Assembly (NCBI GenBank): GCA_033297075.1
Contig: MU858094.1
Span: 154,088-218,087 of the forward strand
DNA: 64,000 nucleotides
Direction: 5' to 3'
Origin: Rhypophila decipiens
Lineage: Eukaryota > Ascomycota > Sordariomycetes > Sordariales > Naviculisporaceae
The position numbers were made by a program, and so were the translations under genes. Shown here one piece after another: positions 33,911 to 46,168 of this stretch. The notes under the pieces were generated by a model, which saw only the letters and a list, made by a program, of their open reading frames with translations, was not told the DNA's origin and did not search any database. Within the stretch, counting starts at the first letter, position 1, and the number at the start of each line of letters is the position of its first letter.

Positions 33911-36900
33911 CGTGACCTGCTCGATTATTATGGTGTCGAGGTTCCGTTATCCTGAACGGAAAGAAGGAGAGAGAAAGGTCTGTCTCGTCGAGGAGTTGCT
34001 CCCAAAGCAGCTGCCCTCGGTGGGATCCGGTCGCTGTCCAGGGAGTAACCTCCCACGAAACTCTGGTGCCCCGGGGAAGGTGGGGCTTGAGCTTCGCCGG
34101 TAGCAGGTCGGATGGACCAACCGTTGATCAGACCCAAATACCACTGTCGTTCGCGATTTGTCGGAGAGCAAGCTCAACTTGCTCCAGTGGCCGGGGAGGA
34201 AGGTGCGAGGAAGCTCGGGAATCGGAATGGAACACCGGTCAACGGGACCCGCTCAAGCAAGACAATGTGCGGGACAGAGATGGGAAATGTTCCGGCACTG
34301 AACGACAACTTAGACAACACGATCTGAAATATATCTTGAACAACCGTAGGGCGGACAGGAGTCTTATTTAATCGGCCACACCCTGCTCATTCGTTCGTCA
34401 ACGTAAGAGGATGCAAGCTTGCAAGTTGAGATCCCTGCAATTGCCAGTCCGGTCATAACAACGATAGGCAAAATAAATATGGGAATGGACCCGTGGATAT
34501 AACTACTTCGGGATCCAATCCATCCGGACCAGGACCGTGTGGAAAATGCACCTCACCGAACAAGTAAAGGTACCAAGTTCGAGGCCTGGGGTGCATCTGC
34601 CTTCGGTGTAAGGGGTCCTAAGCAGCCGAGTGACATTCCAATTAACCTAGGTGGTTTCCCGTTTCTCAAATCAATATCGAAGAAAAGAACCTTCAAAGCT
34701 CATCTTACTCGCAGTTATCGCCCCCAGATATCGTCCTGGCTTTCTCATGTCCTCCATGTTGCTTCCCGAGTGGATATGAACGTGTCGAGTGCATAGAGAA
34801 CGGACCATTCAGATGCACTCCGGCGGATGGACCGTGGCAGTGAGAGCCGTGTATTTGGACGGTGCATCAACCGTTGGACTTACCCAAAGCATTTACTGTG
34901 CCAGTGCGGTGGTACAACGCTGGAAGCTGCTACCAACGCCACAGTCGTGCAGGTAGGAAGTCAAGTCGACGAAACGAATATGTCCGGCCTTTCCTGCATT
35001 GTTGCAACCATCATTTTATCCGACTCTGTTGGCGGCAGTCAAATGGTGAGCAGCGAGTGAAGAGTTCTGCTGACAACCTGTCATCCCTTCAACTGGTCTT
35101 GTCTTTGATATGAACAGCGGCAAGTTAAATCGATCCAAGAGCGTGGAATGGCAAGGTTGTGAACTGACCAGACGAACAGGACTTTTTCTCAATCCCATGT
35201 CCATTGTGTATAAAATCCGCTTTGGCAGTTGGCACCTCCAGCCGGAACAACCCCTGCCACCCGAAAGCCACCACGTTGATCGTAGCCGTCAATAAATGCA
35301 GTCATTTTTAGCTCGCGGGTCCAAACTAGGCAGGTAACCGTGAGGGCCCACTCCTCCGAGGCAAACAGGACAACCAAGAGGGCAAGATGTGACAAGGCCA
35401 CGAGAAGCATTTGACAACTTGAAGCAAACATCCTGAGTGGTTGTGATCTGAGCGTCTGGGCCCTCAGAAAACCCTAGCTTCAATCAAAAAGCTTGTTTCT
35501 GCAACCCCAGTTATCGATTGTAATTTGGTAATGATCCGATAGCTTGCCCTTTTTGACGATCATCCTCTTGAGATCCCCTGTCAGCACGGGAGACTTTCAA
35601 CCAAAGCTGAGCTTTGATGATGATCAAACCGGCAAGCCTCCTACGTTCCCAGATTTGTAGTTGAGCCTGGAGGCAGATCTGAGAACATATGATATGGAAT
35701 CAAGGCTTTTGTTCAAGTAGCAACATCTGTATCGTCCATGTTTCCGTGGGCGGTGAGCCATGGAGTCGGGAATTCTATTCAAGCGTGATGGATTTGTTTG
35801 CTTGCAAACCTTTCAAGCCACGCCGGAATTCAATATCGCCAATAGTTGAACATTCTGCGGACGATATTCTCGAAGCTTTCCTTCTCGAGTTAGTTTGCCG
35901 CTCTAGATGGGCTCCATTGGTCGACATGCCTCCCGATCCCCTTGGCCATCTTCTTCTCGACCGCAAGCCAAGACGGCTGGCTGATTGTGGCTGCTGACAT
36001 TTTGGACGAGTTGACGAAAAGGCCAGGTCGAAAATATCTGCAAGCAGAGGGGTAATACTACCCTGTAAATATCGCGAACTGCCAAAGGTAGGTCGTCATC
36101 CGGGATTGGTAGGCCACCTCGGGGCTCCATTAGCCAACCACCCGTCGTCACCCATCACCACCATACCACCTTGGAGCTGCAACGCTGGGAGGGCAAATAG
36201 CTATTCCTAATCAGTGACAATTAGCTTCCGTTCTCTTTTGTCAGCTCGGGATCTGGGGTGATCTTGTAGCCAGAACAGTTGGCAATGTTTGCTCCTGTTT
36301 GCTTCCGTTTATTGAAGAGGCGGGTATCGGGGAGCAATATCGGGCCGATCATGGGCGATCGAGACTGATGTATGAGATGGTGGTCCATCGTCCTTGCCCA
36401 ACCCTCTCTCTCTCTTCAAGTTCTGTCGCTTGCCAGTCAAGTCCGGTGGGCCGGGCTGGTAGAGTTGCTTGAGAAAGGGATACTTGACTGTTGGGAAATT
36501 GGAAAGTCGGGACTTCAAAATTTTGCAGCTCTTTCCAATCTCAAGAGCCGTTCGGGTGCTTTCCAGACGACCATCGATCCCAAAAGTCTGCCAAAAATAG
36601 AAGAATCGATTGTCGTTGAGTCCGCCAAGTCTCGCTTGGGTAGCCTCAACTCTTGTTTATCGCCAAGAGGCACCAAACTGAATCTGTCCAGGTGCCAAGG
36701 CTCTCAATCCGTGAGCGAAGACAATAAGCTTGTGAATTTCGTGTTCGTAGGGCTCGTGGGAGTCGATCAAGAAGACAGAATATGTGATCTGGAGTACGGT
36801 AGCGGGAAGAGAAGGGGGATATGATTGGGTCTTGTACGGTTGTACCTTCCCGCTAAATCGGCTTAAACCGAGAAGCGCCCGATTGATCCCCGGGGTTTGT

Positions 36901-37928
36901 CCGGAGATTTTCGAACCGGGCTGTGAACTGCCGGACCCACCTTCCAGGCCCGGGACCGGAGTAGACACCGGTGCACCGCACCGATTCGCCCACCACCTTG
37001 GCTGCCCAATGTACCTACCTCCTTTATATGAACAAGTCGTCAAGTAATGACTTCGAAAAGAAAGTGAAATTTAAGGAGCTAACCGCTCAACCACTGAACC
37101 ACACGACCAAAAGATGACTGCAATCACCGAAAGGCGTGTTCGGCTCAGTGGTATATAGATGGCTTTGTCCCCACATGAAATCACTCAATATGAAGTTTAT
37201 GAACAAGAATAGGAGGATAAAAGTGCGTGTACATTATACCAACACCTTGCTCCACTGCCCAGGGACATCGTTGCGGAAGTCCTAAGCTGATATCAGGTCC
37301 TTACACTTCAAGTACAAATGGACTTTCATGTTGGGCACGCATCAATGCCAATAAAGGCAATGCAAGTCTACTTGTAAAACTCTGAGATATACACTGAATA
37401 TTCTTCTTCAGAAAGGCAACAATAGAATGTTAGGGTATAATATACCAACCATGCTCTAAGTTTATCTACATAGAACAGGGTCCAGAGAATAAAAATACAA
37501 AAAGACGACTGGAGCATCTTTGTTGACGACGACGACGACGACGACGATGATGATGATGATGACGATGAACAAGCTCCCTCTACCCGGGGGGCATTTGTGA
37601 ATTGAATCAGGGAAATAGTGAACCCTGCCGAGTACATGTAATAAATCTCTCCAAGCTCTTTATCTAACAAAGGAAATAAATCGGTGGTGATGAGGTTACC
37701 TTAGGTTCCGCCAATGAAAGTATCGCTTCTAGCGTTCGTGTTGGTTTTGAACAAAGTTAGGCCTGATCTGAGCCTATCCCAAACAGGAATATGGCGGGTA
37801 GAGAGAGTGAAAGTAGAAAGAGCAGGCCGGCGAGCCCTCAAATTCTGGCGTCATTTGCCGGATCTAATTCGAAAGAGACGGAAGAAAGCGGGTAACGAGG
37901 AAGGAATTGACGGATGGTCAAAAAATAT
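33911..37928. other. Long intergenic region (4.0 kb) upstream of transporter
   Basis: Contains many short ORFs, none with a domain. A (GAC/GAT)n microsatellite lies at 37525-37567. Near 37080-37120 the minus strand resembles the 5' half of a tRNA, but no T arm follows. No TIR element found. Confidence 0.4.
37525..37567. repeat. GAC/GAT trinucleotide microsatellite
   Basis: About eight GAC units followed by five GAT units, interrupted once near the end. It lies outside any convincing gene. Confidence 0.9.
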
Positions 37929-40829
37929 TCATATCCATCCTCCACCGGCGCCTAATCCCACCCCCATACCCATTCTAGGGCTGATGTTGGTTCCCCGACT
38001 TAGCGGAGTCATGAGGCGATGTGGAGGCTGGATGGAATGATGCGCGCCGCGCCGGGAACTTGAAGAATTGGTGTGGCTGCTTCCAGTCTGAGTCTTGCTG
38101 CTGGTGCGGCTGCTGGTGCTAGTTGAGTAGGTGAGGGTGCTGGTTACGAGGGCTGTCCCGAACGTATTTGGCGAGCTTGGACTTTTGGGAGATGTGTTAC
38201 CAGTAGTGCCTTTGGGAGTACGTGTCTCTCGCGTTGGTTGTTCTGGCGTTTTCTGCAAGTTTGTATTGAGGGTTGGCTTTGGAGGAGGATGAGATGTTTC
38301 CTGGGGAGGAAGAGGATCGGCAAGACTCCGCCGAGATGCAGGATTCTCAAGCGTGGCTGTGTTTTGTGCGGTACCAAAGTGCTCGACAGCTGGGACCGAC
38401 GTGATGGTGCTTAGCCTGGAGGGCATGTCCACAAATGAACTGTGCGCTGTGCTCCGGGACACAATGGTAGGGCTGGCAGTCATGCCCCTCTGGCTTTCAC
38501 GCCGCCCACCATGAGGGACTCCAAATTCAGAAGATAGATACTTTGTGCTTTTTATGTCCTGTATATCCTTGGAGTCTATTGTGAGTGGAACATTGATGGA
38601 AGTCGGGGACTCAGCAAGCGTTGAAAGCCCTCCGGAGTCATCATTAAAGTTGTTTGAGGTGAAGTTATTACTGTTAACATTACGATTGACAGAATTATTG
38701 ATTATATGACTGTTTGGGTTGAGGCTGCTACTTCCGTGAGGCAGGGCGCGGCTTCGAGGCGGTACCAATGTACTTGTGCCATTTGGGAGGGTCGATGTCG
38801 ACCGGCGAGTCAGGCGAGGGGACCCTGGATATTGAAATCTCGTTGGGCTTCTGGCCGCCACAGGGACATCGATCTTGGGAACCTCATCTGGCTCGATTGA
38901 ATCCGAAATTGGAATGAGCGTCTTGGACCTGGGCCCAAGAGACTGGGGTCGAGGAGGGTCCAGGTTGTGCCGTGGCGGTCGAGAGATTTGGGGCCGCACA
39001 ACCGTAAAGTTTTCTATTGTTGGCTCAAAGGCAACTGTTCTGGGCCGTCGACTGACGTGCATGTGTTTCGGATCTGGAGGACCAAAATCCGTGCCTTCTT
39101 GTGGCGCTCTTGGTGACTGTGCATGCCCAACCATAAAGTCTGGGCTCATCGTTGGTTCAAAGGTGACTCTCCTCGGACGTAAGGGACCCGGGCGAGGCGG
39201 AGCTTGCGGAGCTGTTCTTGTCTCGTGTTGGGAATGGAACGCAGTCACGGTTGAATCAAAGGCGACGGTGCTTGGTCGTTGATTAGAGTGACTCGGGTGC
39301 CGGCTTTCCGTGACACCCGGCGGTACTCCGTAACTGGCCATTTGGGAAGTAGCGCTTCTCGGCAAACCTGTCACCGTCTCTGCCCCAGCCCTCTGCCGCA
39401 GATCCATCATACTAGCTGCCTTCCGCATATGCTGTGTAGGTATTGCAAGTGTATTAGTCTGCGTGGACCCTCGCACCCCCCTGGACAGTATTGTCGGTGT
39501 TTGTGCTCTTTGTGGCTTCGAGATTTGTAATGCAACTGGAGAGCTCGGAGCTGGCTTCCTCAATCTGTTTCTCTTTTCTTCAGGTGGGCGGCTTGGCTGA
39601 ACTGGCGTACGTGAGTTCTCAGCAGCATACAGATAGGCCGTGCTCATATGGACCTTCTTTGGCAATGGCGGCGCTCGAGGAGCTGATGGGATGCTAGGGT
39701 AAAGATATCTCGTGCTTTTGTGAAACTCTTTTGGAAGAGCTGCAGTATGGGCTGAAGTCGGTGAGTGAAGATGCACTTGTCTTGCAATGTATGGACTTGG
39801 AACGCCATGCTCTTTGGAGCCGGTAGACTCTCCATCTTCCTCGTGCTCGAGCTGGGAAGAATCCTGAACAGAATAGATGGAAGTTGGGGATTCAGGGTAT
39901 GTCCGCGTGACGCTCTTTGGTGTATGTCTGGCTTGGACTGGGCTGGGTGCCAGCGTGGGCGAGTCCGGAAACATGCCATCAATGTTTGTGCGAACAATCT
40001 TGGGTTTTGGGGCGGGTGACAGAGCCAATCTGGCATGTTGCTGGTAGTGTTGATAGTTTAGTTGAGCCACGCTGTCTGGCCTGAATACCTCAGACTCGGA
40101 CAAAGGTGTGGGGTACGAGTCTTTCAACTGCAGATTGAAATGCCTCCGATCCTTCTCATCTATGCTTGTAGCTTCCAGTTCTGGACGTGGTGGTAGTATC
40201 AGGCCGGAGGATTGCCGTCGGGATGCTGGCGGCGGAGGTCGAGGCGGGGGCAACAGCCTCGGGACGCTGGTTGATGTCTCCATCAGCGGGTCGGCGAACG
40301 AATAAGCCGCACTCGTTCCTCTGTAGCTCTCATGATGTTGGATGTGGCTGGGAGGGACCATGAAGAGCGGCGATCTGTCCCAGGGCAATGGGCTAATCCG
40401 CGAGTAGGATTCCCTTTTCCGCTTTGCTCGCCTTCGGAACCAGAAAAATATGCCTCCCGCCGTGACAAGGACCAGAACAAAGGCCCCCACAAATCCACCG
40501 ATTGTCGCTGCTGTAACATTTCGGGATGAATCGGAAAAGGGGTTGCTTGTGGACGCCTCAGCTGTCGGAATGGGATCCTGGGTTGGCTGGACAATGCTTG
40601 AAGATGCCATGTGTGTCTTTGTATCCACCATCAAGGTGGTCGTCATTGATGGATTCCTGCCATCCTTGGACGCAGATAAGGATATCGTGGTAGTGTGATC
40701 ACCAATGGGAAGTGAACGGTCGCGAGGCTTGAGGTCTCCAGAGGTCAACTGACTTGGAATATCGTCGCTAGGGTTGAGGACATCTCTAGACGGGGATGCC
40801 ATGCCATGTGGATGATAGTTGATTATCAT
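37929..40829 (-). CDS. Single-pass membrane protein with long Ser/Pro-rich cytoplasmic tail
   Basis: The open frame extends upstream to about 41078, but the first in-frame ATG is at 40827-40829, giving 966 residues; an ATG at 40800-40802 is an alternative. The N-terminal 110 residues are Ser/Thr-rich. One membrane helix follows (ATIGGFVGAFVLVLVTAGGI), then a stop-transfer cluster (FRRRAKRKRES). The remaining 800 residues are disordered, with repeated blocks such as RPSTVAFDSTVTAF, RPRRVTFEPTMSP, RPRTVAFEPTIENF. The plan resembles Mid2/WSC-type surface sensors, though no ectodomain Cys motif is visible. A signal peptide is missing from this start; a small upstream exon (for example from an ATG near 41042, MSRPSYIGPG) could supply one. 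Not assigned to a family. Confidence 0.7.
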   Translation of the reverse strand: MIINYHPHGMASPSRDVLNPSDDIPSQLTSGDLKPRDRSLPIGDHTTTISLSASKDGRNPSMTTTLMVDTKTHMASSSIVQPTQDPIPTAEASTSNPFSDSSRNVTAATIGGFVGAFVLVLVTAGGIFFWFRRRAKRKRESYSRISPLPWDRSPLFMVPPSHIQHHESYRGTSAAYSFADPLMETSTSVPRLLPPPRPPPPASRRQSSGLILPPRPELEATSIDEKDRRHFNLQLKDSYPTPLSESEVFRPDSVAQLNYQHYQQHARLALSPAPKPKIVRTNIDGMFPDSPTLAPSPVQARHTPKSVTRTYPESPTSIYSVQDSSQLEHEEDGESTGSKEHGVPSPYIARQVHLHSPTSAHTAALPKEFHKSTRYLYPSIPSAPRAPPLPKKVHMSTAYLYAAENSRTPVQPSRPPEEKRNRLRKPAPSSPVALQISKPQRAQTPTILSRGVRGSTQTNTLAIPTQHMRKAASMMDLRQRAGAETVTGLPRSATSQMASYGVPPGVTESRHPSHSNQRPSTVAFDSTVTAFHSQHETRTAPQAPPRPGPLRPRRVTFEPTMSPDFMVGHAQSPRAPQEGTDFGPPDPKHMHVSRRPRTVAFEPTIENFTVVRPQISRPPRHNLDPPRPQSLGPRSKTLIPISDSIEPDEVPKIDVPVAARSPTRFQYPGSPRLTRRSTSTLPNGTSTLVPPRSRALPHGSSSLNPNSHIINNSVNRNVNSNNFTSNNFNDDSGGLSTLAESPTSINVPLTIDSKDIQDIKSTKYLSSEFGVPHGGRRESQRGMTASPTIVSRSTAHSSFVDMPSRLSTITSVPAVEHFGTAQNTATLENPASRRSLADPLPPQETSHPPPKPTLNTNLQKTPEQPTRETRTPKGTTGNTSPKSPSSPNTFGTALVTSTLTYSTSTSSRTSSKTQTGSSHTNSSSSRRGAHHSIQPPHRLMTPLSRGTNISPRMGMGVGLGAGGGWI

Positions 40830-43324
40830 TCGGATATCTGAACCATTTGGTCCAGCAATGACAAAAGAAACGACTCCAGCACACTTTAGAAGAAGCAGAT
40901 AATGACGGCAACGGCCTGTACATGAAAAACAAGAGAAATGCAAAACAAACCCCCAACTCACGTACACTGTGAGTCTCAAAGTGCAAAGCTTCTCATTCAA
41001 GTACCTGGGCCCAGCAACCCGGGACCGATATAGGACGGCCGGGACATGTTGTTTTTGTCTTTGTAAACAAGACCTCAAGAAGTGGATCTTGAGCCCAACA
41101 AGATTGTGTTAGTTGGAAAGGACTGCACCATTGAGCAGTTTCAGAACTCGGCCGGTTCTTCCGAGGGCCACGGGTGCCTTCCAAATACCTGGTCCATTTG
41201 ATTGTTCCATCTTCCTTGGGCTGCAAGAGGTGCCATCGTCTATGATGACATCTGGTGATGGCACTTTGTGAACTGGTCATGTCAGCCTGGGTCGGGACCT
41301 TGCAGCTACAATGTAGCCCTGCTTCCAGCTGTCCAACGCTGCCTAACTCAGGTAGATGTGTCTGTAAGGCGCACAAAGTCGATACCGCCGGGGCTGGGAG
41401 GACTGAGGACGTGCTGTTTGGGAAGACCATTTCCCTACGCCCCATACGTACGGATTTGGTACAACACTCGACCTCGTCCATGCCTTGAATTATCTCCGGA
41501 CTCCCAAGGGGATTCCATGGACACAAAACCAACCCCAGATTTTGCAGTTCACTTTCACAGGCTGCAATGAAGAGGGAGCTTGCGATCTTAGGCAGCTTTC
41601 GTTGACCATCTCAGAGACGTCGATTAGGGATGAGGCACGCACCCAGTCCGCTCCTTGGCGGCGACATTAGCCGTTACATATGGCGATTGCATCGCAGTCG
41701 ACCCAAGCGCGGCAAAGACGCTTCTAGAAGCCTTCTCTTCGACCCGTTCCAAGATCTTGCAGCCCATTGGAATCGGCGAGAGTCGCGAGAAGGGCCCCCA
41801 GACACGCCACCATGCAAGTGCCTGCCTAGTGATTGTTGGTTTTGGGTAGATTGTTTTGGTGCCAACAGGAGGCTCTTCATTTTAGTGACACGACGAGCCC
41901 AGTTGAGGTTGTTCAATCTCACAATACCAAGACTCAACCAACAGCATTGCAAGTTGTGAGATGCTTCTATGATACTGTCGAAGAGCAGCTCTGAACAGTT
42001 GTGATGCGGTTTATCTCCCAAAGCGGCGCCGCATAGCCGCATATTCGGCTCATTGCCATCGCAAGCTGCCACAAGGACGAATTTGAGCGCTGTCAAGCAT
42101 TCAGTGATTTTTCGAGATGTGTCAAACATCATGATCAGGTCCGACGGGTATCCACGCACGCAAGGACGAAGGGCTCTTCCTCAAAGAGTGTGGATAAAAC
42201 GAATCCGCACTGTTTGCCTCTCCTGTTATCCCCCAAGGGGGCTGGCTGATATGACGGCATAATCAAGCCGGTGTAATCTCCGTCGTCATGAGCTCGTATG
42301 GAATCCTGCGCCATAAACACCACCTGATTAAGGAGGAGGGTGCACCGGGTGCTCCAACCGCCATCTTGGATAAGAACATGGACAGGATTACCAGTCCCCA
42401 AACACAGATTGGAGCTGGGCATGACTTGAAGTTGGTGAGTCCAATGGAGAAATAGCAAAGCCCGGATCCTCGGAGCCCGTGGCATACCGGGTCGCCAAGT
42501 TCCTCCGATGAGACTTGAGGTCCTCGCACGGCTCTATGGACCGGTCAACTGGTGCCAAGAGACATGAGACGCGCGGCTTGTTGTCCATAGACGCTTTGCT
42601 TCATCGACTCTCAGAATTGCAATGCATATTGCCATACGGGATTCCTGCCCTAGACATATTTGCCAAAAGGACTGCATGCGAGGGCATGTCGTTTAGACGG
42701 TAGGAAGAAATTGAAGGACCTGTTGCTTGGGCGGGGAGAGAACTTCCAGAAGGATGCACAAGCATTCTGTGCACCCGCTGAATTCCCTCGCTTCTCCGAT
42801 TTGAGCCTGAATATCCGTATCTAAATTACTGCCCACCCTCACCGCCCCGTTCTCCAAAAATTTCAATGTGTCAAGCTGGAAGAGGAAAAGGACAAGGAGA
42901 ATATTTATGAACGGCGAGCCCTGCGATTGGTAGGGCAGGTCTGGCTCAACCAGGGAGCCCTGGATCGTCATGCACAAACCCTACCGGCCCGCATAAGTGC
43001 AGGGTCAAGGACTCGATGCCGCCAAATTTCAGCAGGCCCAAGCACTGTCGCAGGGTGGGAGTGGGACCGCTGAGATGAGCAACAGCTTGCCCGTCTCGCA
43101 TTTCCCCCAAAGCGTTTCTTCTTTTTTCAGATTCCAACCTCGAATTCTTATTAATTGATTGTTTCATTTCTTTGAAAGCGAGCGACATTTCAGCGCCGCA
43201 GTCTGCAACTCTATTGCTTCAGCTTGTTTTTTGTGATACCACCCACGCGCTTGCCTTTGAACTGATTGAACACCTGGTACTCCGTACCACCTTCCACAAC
43301 CGCCCGTGGCCGGCCCGGGCCCGC
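40830..43324. other. Intergenic between divergent genes (2.5 kb)
   Basis: May hold 5' exons of the minus-strand membrane protein (open minus frame 40993-41532) and the 5' UTR of the F-box/ankyrin gene. Minus-strand ORFs at 41674-42159 and 42135-42485 have no recognised domain. Confidence 0.35.
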
Positions 43325-46168
43325 ATGCGACCAGCCGAAACAATGGCCCCTTCCGTGTCCCTTTCGGCCCTCCCCGCCGAGCTCGTTGTCTTTGTTGCCG
43401 ATAACCTCGATTCGCCAAAAGATCTCTCGGCTTTTGCCCTCGTCGGGCGCAAATTTTATAGTATCGTGAATGCGATTCTCTACAAGCGTGCTCGGGGCGA
43501 TGCTTGGCCGCTCGCCTGGGCCGCGCATTGCGGAGTGGCGGCAACACTGAGAAAAGCGCTTGCGGCCGGCGCAGATCCCAACCACCAGTTCGCTGGTGAC
43601 ATGTCGTTCCAAAAGTGGAAGAAGAAGAGCGCGGCGACCAAGTTGGCTCTGCACGAGAATGACTCCGAGGTCTGGGACACGGACAATGAGTGCGATACCG
43701 ACATGGAGGGAGACTGGTCTCCCGAAACCGAAGACACCGACCACGCCGCGACGGTCACCACGAACCACCCTTCGAGCAATTCCACTTCCGATACCTGGGG
43801 CCACAATGCCTTCGACGACTCCGACGGCGATGTCTCCGATGTGTCGATGGATGACCACCCATACAATCTCCATCTTGCTGACGACGACTCTTCGACCCTC
43901 GACGAACTGGAAGACGAGGAAGACATGTACGAAGTCTACGGGATTGCTGTTAGACGCCGCTTCAACCCCATTCATCTTGCTGCGAGGGGGGGTCACAATG
44001 ACATTATTGAAATTCTCCTCGACCACGGAGCCAACCTAAACGTGCCCTGCAAGTCCCTTTGCGACTGCTCGCGCCTCTATGGACTCCTCAATTCTGTCGA
44101 ATGCCCCGAACGAGACGCACAGCCCCCTTCCTGGTCTGCCCTCCACATTGCTCTCTGCCACTCTCATTCAGAGACCGCCAAGCTGTTGCTGTCTCGTGGA
44201 GCCTCCTACATGATGGAGCTCGACGCGGACACAAGCAATAATTGCACCAGCACTGCACTCCACCAAGCTGCGGCCATGGGTCTTGTCGACGTTGTCAGAT
44301 ATATCCTGGATCAGGGTATACAGACCGACGTCGATGTTCGAGACGACAAGACCTTGACGCCTTTCTACCACGCTTACGCAAGGCGCCGATGGGACTCGAC
44401 CGTGCCTCTTTTGCTCGAACGCGGCGCCGACATCAATGTTGACATCAATATGTTTATCCCGTATACAACTATAACCCCTCTCGGCGAAGCTTGTCGTCTT
44501 GGAAACTTTGAAGTAGTCGACAAAATGTTGGACCTTGGCGCTGATCCTCACCATGGCTTCATTGCTACCAACACTGGCGGAGGCCTTTCTCCGCTACACA
44601 TGTGCTGCATGTTGTCGGCCAAGCACCCCGAGTGGGGTGCAAAACGCAGGTTCTTCGAGGAAGAAGAAATGGGGACACGCAGAATGAGGACGATCGAGAA
44701 GCTCGTGGCCCATGGCGCTCTCATCGAGGCAAAAGACTGCAGTGGGGACACACCGCTGATGTTGGCCACGCAAAATCGCAACCTCCCGGCCGTGAGGGCC
44801 GTTATCAAGGCCGGTGCAGACATCCACCAACGCAATGGTCTTGGTCGAACCGCCGTGATGCAGGCTATCCTTGGCCCGTCACAGTACCCGCGCAGCGACA
44901 CGCCGGGTCTTTATATCACTCCTGTCGCGTCGATACTCAGAGAACTGTTCAGAAGCGGGGCCCGTCTTGATGAGAGGGACGCAGATGGAAACACGGTTCT
45001 CCACGTTGTATTTCAGGCACGAAAGACGGACCTGCGCGAGCAGACCGAAATTCTTCGCATTCTTCTCAACAGACCGGAAGCAAGGAGTCTTTTGAATGTC
45101 AAAAACCTCAATAGCTACACGCCGTTGCGCGAGGCCTTTATGAGCGCGAACCTCGAGGCCTGCGAGATTTTCGTGCGCAGTGGCTGCCTGCGCGACGAAC
45201 CCGAATTTGATTGGGATGAGTTGGTTACAATGTTCGGATACACACACAGCTTTGACGACAATGACCAGGAAAAGGTAGCAGAATTTATCCTCGATCTCGA
45301 CACAGCTGGCGTAGCGACATCAGACTCTAGGCTGTTCTCGGGTCTCCTAGCAGGAAGCCACACTGTCGGAGCACGGGCGCTTTGGCGACGTGGCCTTCCT
45401 CCTATTCCGCCTTCCGAACTGCGGCTCTTGTTGTATCTGGCTCTGAGGGTCATGGATTTCGACCTTGCATTCTCTCTTCTCGAAGCGGGGGCGGATGTTC
45501 ATGTCGATTCCGGTGACTACAGGAATCCTCTGGGGGCATTGATTGAGCGGCATGGAAGGAGCGACAGCAGTATGTTTCACCAGTTTCTCGAAGCCCTTCT
45601 TGACAGGGGCGCCAGCATCCATCACACAGCGGGGATTGGCCCTTCTCAGAGGATCCTCAATAAAGTGATCACTAAAGGCATGAGCGAGTGTCTTGAGATC
45701 ATGCTTAAAAAACAGCCTCTGCTGAACGACCCCGGGGCTGTTGGCGGTTGTTACCTCCACGATGCCGTTGCCATTCCCTCTGTTCAGCGCCCCGCAAATG
45801 AGAGAATGATCGACATGCTCCTTTCATCTGGCGCAAGCATCAGCGAAGTCAATACCGATGGAGATACCCCGTTGTCTGTGCTGCTGAAATCTCTATGCAA
45901 GCATAGGTCGTTCACGTGGAGATATCATCGCTATATTAAAAAGCTATTCGGGCCCGACATGGACATTAATCGTCGTAACGCGGAGGGAAGGTCCATTGCA
46001 GACTACCTGGAGATGCTCATGCAAAAGAACTCGCAACCCAAGCAGACCACCTTCCTCACCAGGCGGATTCAGCTCATCGACTGCGGGAATGGCATGAAGT
46101 CTCTCAAGTTCCTCCCCCGCCCGCCCCAAAGAGTCAAGCCTGCCAACCTGATGGGCTCCATGGCATGA
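43325..46168 (+). CDS. F-box and ankyrin-repeat protein
   Basis: Single frame of 947 residues from the ATG at 43325; an ATG at 43343 (MAPSVSLSALPAEL) is as likely. The upstream extension of the frame starts at TTG and was not used. Residues 10-55 form an F-box: LSALPAELVVFVADNL, then LSAFALVGRKFYSIV. About 150 acidic, Ser-rich residues (DTDNECDTDMEGDWSPETED, DDSSTLDELEDEEDM) separate a first partial ankyrin unit from the main array. Ankyrin units follow to the C-terminus: FNPIHLAARGGHNDIIEILL, WSALHIALCHSHSETAKLLL, STALHQAAAMGLVDVVRYIL and GDTPLMLATQNRNLPAVRAV. The likely role is a substrate adaptor of an SCF ubiquitin ligase, by family analogy; the target is unknown. Confidence 0.88.
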   Translation: MRPAETMAPSVSLSALPAELVVFVADNLDSPKDLSAFALVGRKFYSIVNAILYKRARGDAWPLAWAAHCGVAATLRKALAAGADPNHQFAGDMSFQKWKKKSAATKLALHENDSEVWDTDNECDTDMEGDWSPETEDTDHAATVTTNHPSSNSTSDTWGHNAFDDSDGDVSDVSMDDHPYNLHLADDDSSTLDELEDEEDMYEVYGIAVRRRFNPIHLAARGGHNDIIEILLDHGANLNVPCKSLCDCSRLYGLLNSVECPERDAQPPSWSALHIALCHSHSETAKLLLSRGASYMMELDADTSNNCTSTALHQAAAMGLVDVVRYILDQGIQTDVDVRDDKTLTPFYHAYARRRWDSTVPLLLERGADINVDINMFIPYTTITPLGEACRLGNFEVVDKMLDLGADPHHGFIATNTGGGLSPLHMCCMLSAKHPEWGAKRRFFEEEEMGTRRMRTIEKLVAHGALIEAKDCSGDTPLMLATQNRNLPAVRAVIKAGADIHQRNGLGRTAVMQAILGPSQYPRSDTPGLYITPVASILRELFRSGARLDERDADGNTVLHVVFQARKTDLREQTEILRILLNRPEARSLLNVKNLNSYTPLREAFMSANLEACEIFVRSGCLRDEPEFDWDELVTMFGYTHSFDDNDQEKVAEFILDLDTAGVATSDSRLFSGLLAGSHTVGARALWRRGLPPIPPSELRLLLYLALRVMDFDLAFSLLEAGADVHVDSGDYRNPLGALIERHGRSDSSMFHQFLEALLDRGASIHHTAGIGPSQRILNKVITKGMSECLEIMLKKQPLLNDPGAVGGCYLHDAVAIPSVQRPANERMIDMLLSSGASISEVNTDGDTPLSVLLKSLCKHRSFTWRYHRYIKKLFGPDMDINRRNAEGRSIADYLEMLMQKNSQPKQTTFLTRRIQLIDCGNGMKSLKFLPRPPQRVKPANLMGSMA

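Noticed and set aside
37080..37125. tRNA-like sequence on the minus strand
   Set aside because: Only the D-arm half resembles a tRNA; no T arm, no matching acceptor stem.
43211..44026. 271-codon minus-strand frame
   Set aside because: Shadow of the F-box/ankyrin gene, which has clear domains on the other strand.
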